A stretch of 64,000 nucleotides of DNA from Neoceratodus forsteri. Lineage: Eukaryota > Chordata > Ceratodontiformes > Ceratodontidae. This document shows, piece by piece, positions 10,623-22,709 of the stretch. The DNA is taken from positions 613,185,501-613,249,500 of the forward strand of contig CM057456.1 in the NCBI GenBank assembly GCA_016271365.2. Reading direction: 5' to 3'. The translations under genes were made by a program, and so were the position numbers. Under the pieces are notes generated by a model. The model searched no databases and was not told the DNA's origin. It saw only the letters and a list, made by a program, of their open reading frames with translations. Each line of letters opens with the position of its first letter. Within the stretch, counting starts at the first letter, position 1.

Positions 10623-12836
10623 GATCACTGTACAGTGTGGTTTTACATTAAGACAAGAGCAGAGGCAAACCACATGAGACCAAGGGTCCTGGACTTTAGG
10701 AGGGCAGATTTTAAAGAAATGGGAGACTGTCTCAGAAACTGTCTAGTAGGGATGATTGCCAGGGAGAGGTAGAGGAACAGTGGAAAAAATCAGAGGGTAT
10801 AATTGAGGCAACCAATCTCTGCATGAAAGAACTGAATAAAAGCAAAAGGAAAAAGAGACCATTATGGTACTCTAGAAAAGTGGCCACAGTAGTGAAGGAA
10901 AAAAGGGTGGCATTCAGGAGGCATAAGGAAATGCAGAGGGAGGAGGACAGGGAGAAAACAGGTAAGGCACTGAGAAGAGAAAAACTGCAAGCAGAGTAAA
11001 GGATAGCCAAAGAGGTAGCAAATGGGGATAAGACATTCTTCAGGTCCATAAGGTCGAAGAGGAAAGCAAGGGGAAGGATAGTGAGGATAAGGAGAACAGC
11101 GGATGGACACTGCGCAGGAGGGGACCAAAAAAGGAAGGACCTCCTAAACAGGTACTTCTGCTCAGTCTTTACAGTAGTGGAAGGGAAGACAGAGGATCAG
11201 GGAGCAGCAGAAATGGGGGGTGGACTCAAGTCCATTTGCAGAATAACGATTCCTCAAGGGACTTGCAGCAATGAAAGTAGTCAAGACTATGGGACCAGAT
11301 GGGATACATTCCAAGGGTACTAAAAGAACTCAGGGATGTGCTGGCTTCACTGCTGACAGCCTTATTCAATGGCTCACTGGAATCAGGTGTACTTCTGAAT
11401 TACTAGAGGAGAGTGGATGTAGTCCCTTTACAAAAGAGAGGCAGCAGGGAAGAGGCTAATACTACAGGCTGGTGAACCTCACCTCAGTGGTGGGGAAATC
11501 AATGGAAACATTGTTAAAAGAAAGATTGGTACAGTATCTTGAATCAAATGTGCTGCAATATCAAAGGCAGCATGGATTCATGGGGTGGGGGTGGGGGTGG
11601 GGTTATGCCAGATGAACCAGATTGACTTCTTTGACTGGGTGACCAGGGAAATAGATCAGAGGAGGGCAGTGGATGTGGCTTATCTGGACTTTAGCATGAC
11701 CATCAATGTTGTGCTGCCCAAGAGACTGATTAAGAAAATTGAGCAGCCTTGGGGTGGGATCCAAAGTGGTTTATTGGGTTAGAAATTGGTTAACAGGTGG
11801 GAGACAGATGGTGGTGATTACTCTAAGGATGTAAAAGTGACCAGCAGAATGCCACAGGACTCGGAACTGGGACCAGTCCTCTTCAATATCTTCATAAGTG
11901 ACATTGTAAATGAACTGGAAGGGAAGGTATGCCTTTTTGCAGATTATACCAAAATCTATAATAAGGTGGACAATCAGGAGTGGGTGGAAAGAATGTGTAG
12001 GGATCTTGAGAAACTCAAGGAGTGGTCAAAAACATTGCAGTTGGGGTTTAACACCAGAACATGTAAAATTATGCACCTAGGGTATAGGAACCCAGTAAAT
12101 GAATGTAGGATGTGGGGGGGAGGTACTGTCAGTCACTAGGCAGGAAAGGGACCTTGGGGTTATAACATCTGATGACCTCAAAGTGGCATGACAGGGTGAC
12201 AAAGCAGTGGCTAGGGCCAGTGCAAAGCTGGGATGCATTGGGAGAGGTATGTCCAGCAGGAGGAGGGAGGTGGTGTTGCCACTGTATTGCTCACTGGTGA
12301 GACCCCACCTGGAGTATTATGCCCAGTTCTAGAAGACACACCCCAGAAAGGATATAGACAAGGTGGAGGCAGTCCAGAGGAGGGCAACTAAAATGGTGCA
12401 GAGATTGCACCAAAAGCCCTATGAGGAGAGATTGAGGGATCACAACATGTACACCCAGGAAGAGAGGAGAGTGAGAAGGTATATGATAGAGACCAACAGT
12501 TACCTCATGGGGGGGTGAACAGGGTGCAGGAGGGAAGTCTCTTTCAAAGGAGAAGAAAAAGCACCAAGACGAGAGGAAATGCGATGAAGATGGGGTTAAA
12601 GAGGGATGCGAGGAAGTACTATTTCACTGAAAGAGTAGTAGATGCCTGGAACAGACTGCCAGCAGAAGTGGTAGAGGTGAAAACAGTAGGGGCTTCAGGC
12701 ATGTATGGGATACACATAAGGAAATATTATTGAATAGGCAGGGAAGTTAGGGTCTGTGGAGGCAGACTAGGCAGGAACCAGCAGACTGGGTGGGCCAAGT
12801 GATCTCTTTCTGCTGAACAATTCTGTTTCTATGTTT
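10615..12836 (+). pseudogene. CR1-a ORF2, downstream part, and CR1 3' end
   Basis: The endonuclease end resumes in frame (SDHCTVWFYI, then RVLDFRRADF at about 10685). The linker and RT follow: KTMGPDGIHSKG (about 11282), a RRAVDVAYLDFSM block (about 11665), a PQDSELGPVLFNIFISDI block (about 11850) and CLFADYTKIYN (about 11930). The RT box reads FADY instead of FADD, so a catalytic aspartate is lost. The C-terminal blocks ([11 protein letters not shown] at about 12300, then YYFTERVVDAWNRLPAEVV at about 12620) are clear. The element ends near 12836 with the CR1-type octamer-like end TTCTGTTTCTATGTTT. Many stops and a G-rich interruption near 11580 show decay. Confidence 0.87.
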
Positions 12837-13600
12837 GGCCTCACCCTGCAACACTTGAGTGGGGTAAAGCTGTTGTAAATCTTCAAGAGTTCATGGACAA
12901 AAAAAGACCAGGTGTCATCCAGGTCAGGTATTATCTCAAGCCTGCTCCAGGAGATGGCCACCAGCTCATGCATAAAGCTGCAGAAATAAAACTTCTTGTA
13001 ACATCTGTATTTGTTTAGTTTGGGGGGGGGCATGGTTATGCAGTATCTCCCTTATGGAGTAGATGGCACCATAATAACTTGTAAGGTTGGAAAGTACACC
13101 AGCCATTGATCACTCCTGGCTTATGTTTGTAAAAATGATATCCAGGAGGGAGGGGACATTTTGGTTTTACATATTGTTTCTAGCTGCCTGGTAGATGAGT
13201 TGCTCAAGACCCATATTTAAGGCCAGCTTATTTATGACTTCACATTTGTCTAGGATCAGACAGTCCATATTGAAGTTACCCAGGATCAGGAACTCACGGG
13301 AGGCAGTGTTTGGTGCCAGAATGGAGCCCAGCATGGACATTAGTGCACTCCTGTAGAAGATGGTGATGACCTCCTCAGGCAAACAGATAGTATGTCTGAA
13401 CAGGGTATATTTTTATTACAACCCCAGACAAAACAGGAGCATCAAGCTTCTTTGTAACATGGCAATAAAAATTGTGCTGAAATACAGAAAGCATATTGGT
13501 GCAAAGAAAACACATGGTACAAAATGAAGCGGGCATTAATTCCCTAATAATGCCCACTTCATAATGTAATACTATTTTCAGCCACATCCAAATCGCCACC
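12837..13600 (-). pseudogene. LINE endonuclease fragment, L2-like
   Basis: The frame 13382-13167 carries REFLILGNFNMDCLI, the catalytic GDFNMDW-type strand of an APE endonuclease with D changed to N. It is followed by INKLALNMGLEQLIYQAARN, an L2 and CR1 style block. A shifted frame continues with SLLDIIFTNIS and a short linker to about 12840. The upstream limit (to about 13600) is less sure. It is a truncated copy with no RT in the window, lying head-on against the end of CR1-a. The L2-like label rests on the shape of these blocks only. Confidence 0.6.
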
Positions 13601-14223
13601 AGAAAAGTAGAGAATCACAGCATGTTAATTCCCACCCACCCGCTCCACAGTACTCTTACAGCCGTTGCAAATGCAGCACACAGTGGACAAAAAGTTAATC
13701 TTGTTATAGTACAAATACTTTTTATTCGTAGCGTGGTTGTTGTACATGTTGTGGCTATATCCCCAAGCAGTATACCGAAGTAGCTTTGTTAATGGGCTAA
13801 AATATGGTAATAATTAATCCCATAATCCCACGCACCCGTTTACAGATGGGGAAATGGGATTGTAACGAGTATCATAGCAAAGATATTGTTGAATTTAACC
13901 AAAGTCTACTATTGTTTTTAACAGTAAAATACCGTTACTGAGAAAATGCTGATCTATGTAAACATTAGTAGCAAAGTACAGCAACGATGTAAACGAATGT
14001 TAAAATGCAGAAAATACAGAAAACGTTTTGAAACACTGTGTAGCTGTGTCTATGTTATTGTTTCCAAATAACATCTCTCTGTATTACTGTTTGTAAATGC
14101 TACCCATGTTACAAGCGTATCAATCCACTTCACAGTCGGGTTCTACTAGGAAATTAATGCCTGGTTGGGGGAGTTGGGCATGAGGCCGACTAGAGCCCTT
14201 CTTTGTCATAGATTAATGTTTAC
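13601..14223. other. No recognisable gene
   Basis: AT-rich sequence with scattered stops in all frames and no motif that I recognise. Confidence 0.5.
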
Positions 14224-15458
14224 TTGTCATATAGATCATCAAGTTTCCAGGCCAGACAGGTCTGTGTATTCAACACAATTTCAATCAGTCTGAACCAACT
14301 GTTTTCTCTTTGTAAAACAGTAAACCAGTTTTTTGATCTGAACTCACCAGTGATTAACAGTGTCTTTTTGATACAATTTCTGTGCCCAAAGTTAGAAAAG
14401 TTTCATATGAAAACATTTCCAGGTGATTATCTGCAAAGTGGTAGAAAATTTAGATCCTTTTTTCGTTATTCAGACTGGGGAGTGGTGACTAGCAGGGTCC
14501 CACAGGGATCTGTTCTGGGACCCACGCTTTTTAAAATACTGATATCCACTATGAAAACATCAAACTGCTCATGGTTAACCAAGTACGCAGATGACAGCAA
14601 ATTGGGTGCTCTAGTGAATAATGACGTCGCAGCACAGCAGTTGCAAAGGGACATAACACTGCTTGTACATTGGGCAGAAGAGCATAAATTAAGATTTAAT
14701 GAGTCAAAGTGTAAAGTAATGTACCTTGGGAAAAACAACTCTAAGAATACATATACTGTACTGGTGGAGACAACACATGAAATTGACTTAGGAATATGTA
14801 TTACAAATGATTTCTCCTTTATGACACACACTAGGAAACAAGCAAAAAAATTTAATAGAATATGTGGTTGCATACTTAAGAATATTAAAAGTAGAAGCTC
14901 TAAGGTGATGGTTCCTCTGAATACTGCTTTGGTCAGATCTCACTTGGAGTATTGCTCTGCTTTCTGTACACCCCAAAGCATATCGGGGAACAAATTGATA
15001 GAAGGTGTCCGGAGGAAGGTTACTAAGAAAATTTCTTCAGTGAAAGATACGTCTTACAAGCATAGACTGAGTGATTTGCGGCGGTACTCTATTCATTACA
15101 GGAGTGTCAGAGGGGATTTATGTCAGGTTTATAGAGCATTCAATGATCCATCATTTATGGAAAGCATATGCTTGATCAACAAAACTTGCACAAGACCAAC
15201 AAGAACACATTCACTGCAGTTGAAGGGAGGACTAGTAAAGACAACCAAAAGAGCACAATCGTTTACCAATAGAGTGGCGTCAGTATGGAACTCCCTTCCT
15301 GAGCATGTGGTGTCCTGTCAATCAATGGATAGTTTTAAAAAAGCTTTAGACAAGTATATGACTCCAAACACATATAGGTATTTCCATTAATTGAGTGGCG
15401 AGTCGCAATAGGTCCACATAGACCTCATGACTTGTAACACACCTATGAACCTACGAGC
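14224..15458 (+). pseudogene. CR1-clade LINE reverse transcriptase, 5'-truncated but open
   Basis: One uninterrupted frame of 388 codons. From about residue 75 onward it is RT: SDWGVVTSRVPQGSVLGPT, then KYADDSKLGALVNN with both aspartates intact, AEEHKLRFNESKCKVMYLG, DLGICITNDFSF, the LVRSHLEYCSAF block and the final FTNRVASVWNSLPEHVV block. The first 70 or so residues do not resemble RT, so the true element probably begins near 14420. The 3' UTR has a small stem (AGGTC, 15410, with GACCT, 15421-15425). It is a sister family to LINE-Z at 46.5-52.7 kb. The open frame suggests it is younger than most copies here, but without endonuclease it is dead on arrival. Confidence 0.8.
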
Positions 15459-15994
15459 CTTTTCCATTTGAGCACCAAAATAGAAAAAATTATGGAAAAC
15501 AGGCCAGCAGGGATCTCACTGCCCCAGTGTTCTCCCTCCCTACCCTCCGCAAACGTTGCCCAGGGTCAGGTATCTGCAGTCATTCCAGAATGCTGCAAGT
15601 TCTCTTGTCACTCTGACTTCTGATTTTTAGTAGGAAAAGACTTCAAAGGTGCAGTATATACACAAGATTGCCAAGCTGTGAGGCCACATCTCACGTGCCT
15701 TGGGCTATTTATTACCCTAAGTTTCCTTCAAGGAGAACTGAGTCAAGGCATGCAAGGCTATACAACTGCAATACATTTTAAGTTTTTTAAACAAACCTTC
15801 CCCATATATTCTTAAAGTGGCACTAGTACCAGTGTATCAGTCATACATTTTATGATAAAATTACACATCCAGCAAAGAAGAGAAAAATCATAAATTAGAA
15901 CATAACATTTCTAGAAGACTGGGGTATTTTTGGTTTCATCAGCAGGGATGGATGAATGTTCCATGTGATTTGCAGGGAAAGTCTTTAAAAATAA
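15459..15994. other. No recognisable gene
   Basis: Short open frames only. I see no repeat boundary or motif before the CR1-b 3' end begins near 15995. Confidence 0.5.
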
Positions 15995-18860
15995 GTCTTA
16001 GATACATAGAAACTGATACAGTACATAGGAACTGTCGGCAGATAAGGACAGCTAGGCCCATCTAGTCTACCCTTAAGCCCTAAACTTGTATGCAGTCACT
16101 GACCCTAAGTGATCAATGGCTTTTCATCACTCCCGCCCCACCCAATGTTCCCTTGTGCCTGTCCCAGGCATGTTTAAACCCCTCCACTGTGCTTGCCCCC
16201 ACCACCTCTAGTGGCAGACTGTTCCAAGTGTCCACCACCCTCTCTGATTAGAAAAAATTTCTCACATTACCTCTTAATTTACCCCCCTCCAATTTCATAT
16301 TATGCCCCTCGTTTCTGATATCTTTTCTACATTGGAAAAGATCCCCACTACACATTGTTTATGCCCTTGAGGTACTTGAAGTTTCTATCATGTCCCCAGT
16401 GAGTATATATTGAGGACTCTTAGTCTCTCCTCATATGTTTTGTGATACAAGCCATGCTCCATATTTGTTGCCCTTCTCTGGACAGCCTCCACCCTGTCTA
16501 TGCCCTTACGCATGTGTGGTCTCCAGCATTGCAATGCAGTACTCCAGGTGAGGCCTTACCAGTATTTTATACAATGGCATCAACACCTCCTGTCTCCTGT
16601 TAGTAATGCCTCTGCCTATGCATCACAGCATGCAACTGGCCCTCCCTGCAGCCTTTGCTCACTACTTTGATACTTTAAGGTCATCAGATATGATAACCCC
16701 TAGGTCCCTTTCCTCTTTGGTGATAGTCAGCACCTCCCCCCCATTCTGTAGCTCTCCCCAGGGCTCCCCCTACCCAGGTGCATTATCTTGCACTTTTTTG
16801 AATTGAACCTCAGTTGCCACACCTCTGATCATCTTTCAAGCTTCTCCAGATCCCTCTTTATTTTCTGCACCCCTTCTGGAGTATTCATTCTGTTGCAGAT
16901 CTTGGTGCCATCTGCAAACAGGCAGACCTTTCCTTCCAGACCCTTTTCAATATCACTAATGAAGACAACTGATCAGGACTGGTCCCACTACTGATCTCTG
17001 TGGTACTCCTCTGGTCACCTCTCTCTCCCTAGATTGGATCTCATTTACCATCACCCTCTGTCTTCTGTCCATCAGCTGGTTTCTAACCCAATGTATCACT
17101 TTATGCCCCATGCCCAGACTGCTTATCTTGTTAACCAGCCTTCTGTGTGGGACGGTATCAAAGGCTTTGTTGAAATCTAGGTAGGCGATGTCTACCGCCC
17201 CCTCTGATTCACTTCCCTAGTCACCCAATCAAAGAAAATTATCAGATTTGTTTGACAAGACCTTCCTGCTGTGAATCCATGTTGTCTCAGATCCTGGGCA
17301 CCAATGGATTCCAGGTGTGCCACTATCTTTTCTTTCAGCAGTGTCTCCATGATCTTCCCCAACACTGAGGTGAGACTGACTGGCCTGTAGCTCCTCGTTT
17401 CCTCCCTACTGCCACTTTTGTGCAGTGTGACTACATGCACCTTCCTCCAGTCCTCTGGAACCATGTCTGTGTTGAGTGACTCTGTGAACAGGGCGGCCAG
17501 AGAAGTGCTGCTAGTTCCCTTCTCAGCTCCCTTAATATCCTCAGGTGTATGTGGTCTGGCCCCATGGCTTTATGCACCTTCAGCTTTGTGAATGCCTCCA
17601 GAACTCTCTCCACTGTGAATGGACTGGTGTCCACTTCTCCCCCATTGCCTCTTTTCTCCAACTGTGGTTCTTGACCTTCTCCCTCCTTAGTGAACACTGA
17701 ACAGAAGTATTTGTTCCGTATTTCTGCTTTGTCTAGATCCCCCTCCTTACATTCTCCTCCTCCCTTTGAGCCTCACAATCGTCCTCCCCCTCTGTTTTTC
17801 TTCTATCATTGATGTACCTATAGAATGTCATGTCCCCTTTTTTCACAGTCAATAGCTAAACCCTCTTCTGTCTGTGCCTTGGCTCTCCTAACAGCCTTCC
17901 CTGCTTCCCTTAGACATTCAATGTACACCTCCCTGTCCTCCTCCCTTTGGGTTCCCTTATACATCCTGAAACTTGCTCTTTTAGCCCTTACTTTGTCTGC
18001 TACCTCTTTAGAGAACCATAGTGGTTTCCTTCTTCTTTTCCCCTTTGGCTACTATCCTAAGGTATTGGTTAGTTACCTCCACTATGGCTCCTTTTAGTTT
18101 CCCCCACTGTTCTTCCACTCCCCTCCATTACCTCTCCCTTCTCCAGGGCTGCTCTTAAATATCTACCCATTTCACTGAAATCTGTCCTCCTGAAATCTAA
18201 TACTTTTGCCCTTGTGTGGTTTGAGTCCCTGTCTCCATGCCAAACCACACCATGTGGTGGTCGTTGGATCCCAGTTGCCCTTCCACCTGGACTCCTTTGA
18301 CTCTGTTTCCATTGGGCTATACCAGGTCCAGAATAGATTTGTCTCTGGTTGGCTCATGCATCAGCTGTCTGAGTCCAAACCCCTGCAGGGATTCCAAGAT
18401 GGCTGTGCTTCTGGCTGAAGCAGCTGCCTGGGTGGTCCAATCTACATCCGGCATATTGAAATCCCCCATCAGCAGAATTTCACCTTTAGCTGCCATGTCA
18501 TAAATTTCCTCCATTAGTACCCTGTCCACTTCCTCCCTGTGCCGGAGGACTGTAGATCACCCCAGTACATATTGCTGTGCCGTTCACTGGTTCAAGGGTG
18601 ACCCATATTGCCTCGGCCTCCCCCTGTCTTCCCTGTACTTTTGTAGTCTTTATGCATTCTCTGACATACAGGGCCCCCCCCCCTTTTACTTTCCCTGTCC
18701 CTTCCGAACAGTGTATAGCCTGGTACGTTGACATCCCAGTCATGATTAGCAGAGTACCATGTCTCTGTTATTGCTGCTATGTCAAGGTCTGCATCTGCCA
18801 TCAAGGCTTCCAGGTCTGGAACCTTATTTCCCCAGACTGCGGGCATTTGTGAGCATGACC
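15995..18860 (-). pseudogene. CR1-b ORF2 (endonuclease and RT) and 3' UTR
   Basis: Endonuclease blocks in order: NKVPDLEALMADADLDIAAI (about 18820), ITETWYSANHDWDVNVPGYT (about 18785), GGALYVREC (about 18680), GVIYSPP (about 18560), ILLMGDFNMPDVDWTTQA (about 18475) and ARSTAILESLQGFGLRQLM (about 18420). The linker and RT follow: KAMGPDHIHLRILREL (about 17575), EDWRKVHVVTLHKSGSR (about 17455), SYRPVSLTSVLGKIMETLL (about 17380) and GFTAGRSCQTNL (about 17270). The RT box reads FADG (about 16915), so a catalytic aspartate is replaced. C-terminal blocks run to about 16200. Frameshifts separate the pieces. The 3' end lies on a CR1 terminal repeat near 16000. Confidence 0.85.
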
Positions 18861-19249
18861 TTCTATGTTTTATATCCTACCCTCCCTCTGTTCTTGTTCT
18901 CTCTCTCTTGCCTGTTTCCCCCACCCCGGTTTTCTTGTTCATGTGCTCCTGCCCGCCATTCCCCCTTTTACACATTTCACCTGCCTGCTCCTCCCTGCTC
19001 ACTTCAGTTGTTCCTGTTGTCAACTTGTGTTTTTTCATGCTACCATGGGGTAGTGATCCTAAGCCACCTGTCCCTCCTGAGTCTCCCCTCTTGGCCAGTT
19101 TAAATGCTCTCTGCTGAAGCATTCCAACTTCTCATCAAGGAGTGAGGTCCCCTTCCCATACAGATGCAGGCCATCCTCCTGATATACGCTCACATCCACC
19201 CAGGTGGGGCCCCAGTCCCCTATGAAGCCAAATCCTTTAGCCATTCTCC
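18861..19249 (-). pseudogene. CR1-b ORF1 C-terminal part (SGNH esterase end)
   Basis: The frame 19244-19059 ends the esterase: GFGFIGDWGPTWVDV, then YQEDGLHLYGKGTSLL. This contains the D-x-x-H pair (DGLH) of SGNH hydrolases. A basic, Gly, Glu and Thr rich linker to ORF2 follows (19122-18877). The N-terminal half with the GDSI serine is beyond DIRS-A at 27490-27221. The ORF1 esterase is a recognised accessory domain in CR1-clade LINEs. Confidence 0.75.
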
Positions 19250-19334
19250 TGGATTACCTAACACACTTGCATTCTTTAGGCCCGAAGCTTTCAACCCTCA
19301 AGGATGCTGTACCAAACCTGGCATCACTTCTGGA

Positions 19335-20225
19335 TTATAGATCCAGGCTGTAATGTTTTGTAAAGGTATGTACTGTTTTCCATGTAGCTGCTTTGCAGAT
19401 TTCCAGTAGTGGAATTTCTCTTGAAGCTGCCACTGAAGCAGCTGTGCCCCTGGTGGAGTGTGACCTCAGGCCCAGAGGCGCCTGTTTACCCATTTTACTA
19501 TAACAAAACTGTATACATGCCACTATCCAGTGAGCAATTGTACATTTTGTGGCAGGTCTGCCCTTACCTACTTCACCATAGGTAAAAAAGAGTTGTGTTT
19601 GACTTGATCTGTAAGACTTGGTTCTGTCAATATAGTGGCTAAGTGTCCTTTTGACATCAAGGGAGTGAAGCCTCCTTTCTGGAGAACTGGAGTTCTCTGT
19701 AAAAAAGACAGGTAGAGTGATAGACTGATTTAAGTGGAAATCAGATACCACTTTGGGAAGGAATTTTCTATTGGTCCTGAGGACCACTTTATCCCTGTGA
19801 AAAGATATGTAGTCCTCATCTGTGCACAAGGCTTATAATTTGCTGATCCTACTGGCTGAAGTAATAGCAACCAGAAACACAGTTTTCCAAGTGATATACT
19901 TCAAATCTGCAGTTGCCATGGACTCTAATGGTGCATCCATGAGCTTGGCAATGCAGATATTCAGATTCCAGGCCGGGACTGGTTCCTTCAGGGCAGGGTG
20001 CAGAAGGTTGAGGCCTTTAAAGTATTTCCTGAAGACTGGATGAAAGGCCATGGATCTCTCTTTACCAGCTGAATGGTAAGCTGAGACTGAAGCCAAGTGG
20101 ACCTTGAGGGTCGAAGGCTTAAGGCCTAAGGAATGTAGGTGTGTCAGGTAATCCAGGAGAATAACCAAGTCAGCCCTGGAGGGGTCAGTACCCTGACCTG
20201 CACACCATATGGAGAACCTCTTCCA
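19335..20225 (-). pseudogene. DIRS-A tyrosine recombinase
   Basis: Two frames cover this recombinase. The N-terminal part (20168-19833) starts after the SINE with WKRFSIWC (about 20220), then LVILLDYLTHLHSLGLKPST. It ends in LVAITSASRISKL, which carries the first catalytic Arg. One stop at the 19833/19829 join separates it from the C-terminal 164 codons (19829-19335). That part carries RSHSTRGTAAS (the HxxR pair) and TFTKHYSLDL with the Tyr nucleophile. The R, HxxR and Y residues are therefore all still present. The enzyme would join a circular DNA copy into the genome without a target duplication. The gene is broken by the stop and by the SINE in its 5' part. Confidence 0.8.
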
Positions 20226-20400
20226 CTTTATTTATTTATTAAATTTTGGTAGGCCCACTGAGTCCCGAAGGTCCCTTTTTCAGGGGCGACCTGGGATAAC
20301 AGTACAATACAGGATATATAACAGTGCAATACAGGGTATAATACAGAGGAGACAACATTTGATTGCATAAGTTGTGGAAGCATAAGGTGGTTACAGTCAG
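20226..20400 (-). mobile_element. SINE-like insertion in the DIRS-A recombinase gene
   Basis: On the minus strand the insert ends in an AATAAATAAATAAA tail (20229-20242). It carries CCCCTGAAAAAGGG and AGTGGGCCTACC near its 3' end, which resemble the 3' domain of the CORE-like SINEs at 31911 and 41735. Its 5' part differs and holds short repeats (ACAGTGCAATACAGG type). It separates the ARKT-type start of the recombinase from WKRF. The boundaries are approximate; a direct repeat GGAAG-ATAAGGT-GTTACAG at 20376 and 20407 is noted. Confidence 0.55.
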
Positions 20401-20509
20401 TGGTTTTGGAAGTATAAGGTAGTTACAGACAATGTTTTCTTAGTGGAAGGCTTCCTGGAACCCCTAAGCACTGCCAGCACCTGTTCTGACAGTTTAAGGT
20501 TAGAACATT

Positions 20510-22105
20510 CTAAGTCTTCAAGAGCCAGGCCTTGAGCCTCAGTGATTTGAGGTTGGAGTACAGGATTCTGCCCTGAGGGGAGGTCAGCAGGTTGTGCCTC
20601 CTGGGCAAGTGAATTGGTGAAACTACTGCCAGAGTCAGCAGAAGTGGGTACCAGTGTTGTCTCGCCCAATCTGCTGCCACCAGTATCATTATTGCTGGTT
20701 GGGACCTCAGTTTCAACAGGGTCCTGAATATCATTGGAAAAGGAGGGAAAGCATACAGAAATGTCCCTGTCCAGTCCAGAGCCATCGCATCTAGGGGAAG
20801 TGTGCCATTGAGAGGGGGCCTGCAACAGTTCATTGGTAACTGGTGATTTTCTAAAGAGGCAAAAAGATCCACCTCTGGAGTGCCCCACCTCCTGAAGATT
20901 GTACTGAGTATCTGAGGATTCAGGCACCACCCATGGTGGTCCTGACTTATCCTGCTGAGGGAATCTGCAAGTACATTGTCCTTCCCTGGAAATTGTATGG
21001 CTGATAAGGATACTTTCATGGAGTATGCCAAGGACCACTGCCTCATTGCTTCTGTGCACAGTGGGGCTGACCTGGTTCCTCCCTGTTTGATGTAGTACAT
21101 AGTTGTGGTGTTGACTGTTCTGACCTGCACCACCTTGTTTTGCAGATGTGGGGCAAATGCCTGTAGAGCTAAGTAGACTGCCCTGAGCTCCAGCAGATTT
21201 ATGTGCAACAGGGACTCTTGGGGAGACCATGTGCTGCTTGCTGTGTGGTTCAACATGTGTGCTCCCCAACCTAAAAGGGAGGCATCTGTTGTGAGAATTA
21301 AGGAAGGCTGTTCCTTTATGAAAGGTACACCTACCCAAAGGTTGTGTTCGTCCAGCCACCACTGCAGTGCCTGTAAAAGGCTGTGGGTGACTGGAACCAG
21401 TTTGGACAGCAAGTTTGTCCTTTGTGACCATTACTGTCTTAAGTGAAACTGGGTGTCTCTCATTTGAAATCTGGAACCTAGCACCACTGTGGTGGCAGCT
21501 GCCATGTGACCCAGTATCCTGAAGAATTCTCTGTTTGGTTTGGGTTTTCCTGGCACAAATGAGTTTGCAATCTGCAGAATGTTGTTTACCCTGTCCTGTG
21601 GCAGAAAGGCTCTGCCTAGGCTGGTATCCAGTTGTGCTCCAATGAACTCCAGTACTTGGACTGGTATTTGCTGAGACTTCTGCTCGTTTATTAGAAAACC
21701 CAGGGATACCAGAGTAGATTTTGATAGTGCTAGGGAGTGCTCTGCATGCTGCAGAGATTGACCCACTACTAATCAGCTGTCCAGGTAGGGAAAGACTATT
21801 ACCCCGTTTTCTCAAAAACTCTACCACTACGGCCAGGCACTTTGTGAAGGCCCTTGGTGCAGAAGTTAGGCCACATGGAAGTGCTGTGAACTGATAGTGG
21901 CCTGAGGCCAGCCTGAATCTCAAGTACTTTCTGTGAGATGGTCTGATAGGGATGTGAAAGTAAGCATCCCTTAGGTCTAGGGAGGCTAGCCAGTCTCCCT
22001 TTTGTAATGTGGGAATGATTATTGAGAGAGTGATCATTTTGAATTTTGGTTTCAAAATGTGTCTGTTTAGCAGTCATAGATCCAGAATAGGTCACCAATC
22101 CCCAT
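20510..22105 (-). pseudogene. DIRS-A reverse transcriptase and RNase H
   Basis: RT begins before MKPKFKMITL (22055) and shows DWLASLDLRDAYFHIPIRPS with a catalytic Asp, then HYQFTALPCGLTSAPRAFTK. The second catalytic box near 21785 reads FPYLDS followed by a stop where DIRS RTs have LDDW, so the enzyme is dead. RT continues in another frame, 21766-21431 (LVSLGFLINEQKS, EFIGAQLDT). RNase H lies in the frame 21412-20510: SLILTTDASLLGWGAH (first Asp), HINLLELRAVYLAL (Glu) and DNVLADSLSR (third Asp). About 150 further residues of the polyprotein follow, up to KAWLLKT. Part of the long open frame 22055-20397 is an out-of-frame shadow after residue 85. Confidence 0.83.
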
Positions 22106-22581
22106 TTTTCTTCCTTGTGAGGAAGTATCTGGAGTAAAAGCCTTTGCCCCTTTGGTTTAGGGGCACTGGCTCCACTGCTTTGATTGCCAGAATATGTTTT
22201 ACCTCTGCTTCCAGTAAGATTCTGTCTGCAGATGTAACTGGTGCAAAGGTTCTTGCTCTCAGCTTGGGAAATGATCTGAAGCTGAGTGCCAGACCCTGGT
22301 TCACTACCTCCAGGACCCACTTGTCTGTGGTGATGGTATGCCAAGCCTGGAGGTAGTGAGCCAGTCTGCCACCCACTGGTGGTTCTACAATAGGGGATGT
22401 GACCTGTACCAGCCCGTCAGGGGTTCTGTGTGGGCTGTGTCTGAATCTGAGGGGAAGGAGAAGGTCTTCTCATAGCTCTCCTGCCCCTTCCTCTGAAATA
22501 GCCTCTAGGCTGCTGTTGCAGCTGAGAGGCCTGTAAAAAAGGTCTGGGATAAAATCCCCTAATCTGGGGTGTATAAGAAGT
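22106..22581 (-). pseudogene. DIRS-A gag 3' region and gag/RT junction
   Basis: The frame 22632-22417 gives the end of gag: TSYTPQIRGFYPRPF, then a Gln and Arg rich RGYFRGRGRRAMRRP tail suited to RNA binding. The next frame (22376-22092) gives LQAWHTITTDKWVLEVVNQG, ADRILLEAEVKHILAIKAVE and FLTRKKNGDW, the region just before the RT palm in DIRS elements. The frames overlap, as DIRS ORFs often do. Gag is cut upstream by element W at 22582. Confidence 0.7.
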
Positions 22582-22677
22582 GGGATCCATACTACTACCC
22601 AACACCCTATTGCCCGACAGCAAATAACCCAAAACCTATTTCCCGACAGTGTATGGTCCCGGCATTTCAACATCCCG

Positions 22678-22709
<32 letters not shown>

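Noticed and set aside
16606..16994. Plus-strand open frames as host genes
   Set aside because: They lie antisense to CR1-b RT and repeat in the other CR1 copies.
20397..22055. A 552-codon minus-strand open frame as one protein
   Set aside because: Only the first 85 or so residues are DIRS RT. The rest is out of frame with the real RT and RNase H (21766-21431 and 21412-20510) and has the Ser, Gln and His rich look of a shadow.
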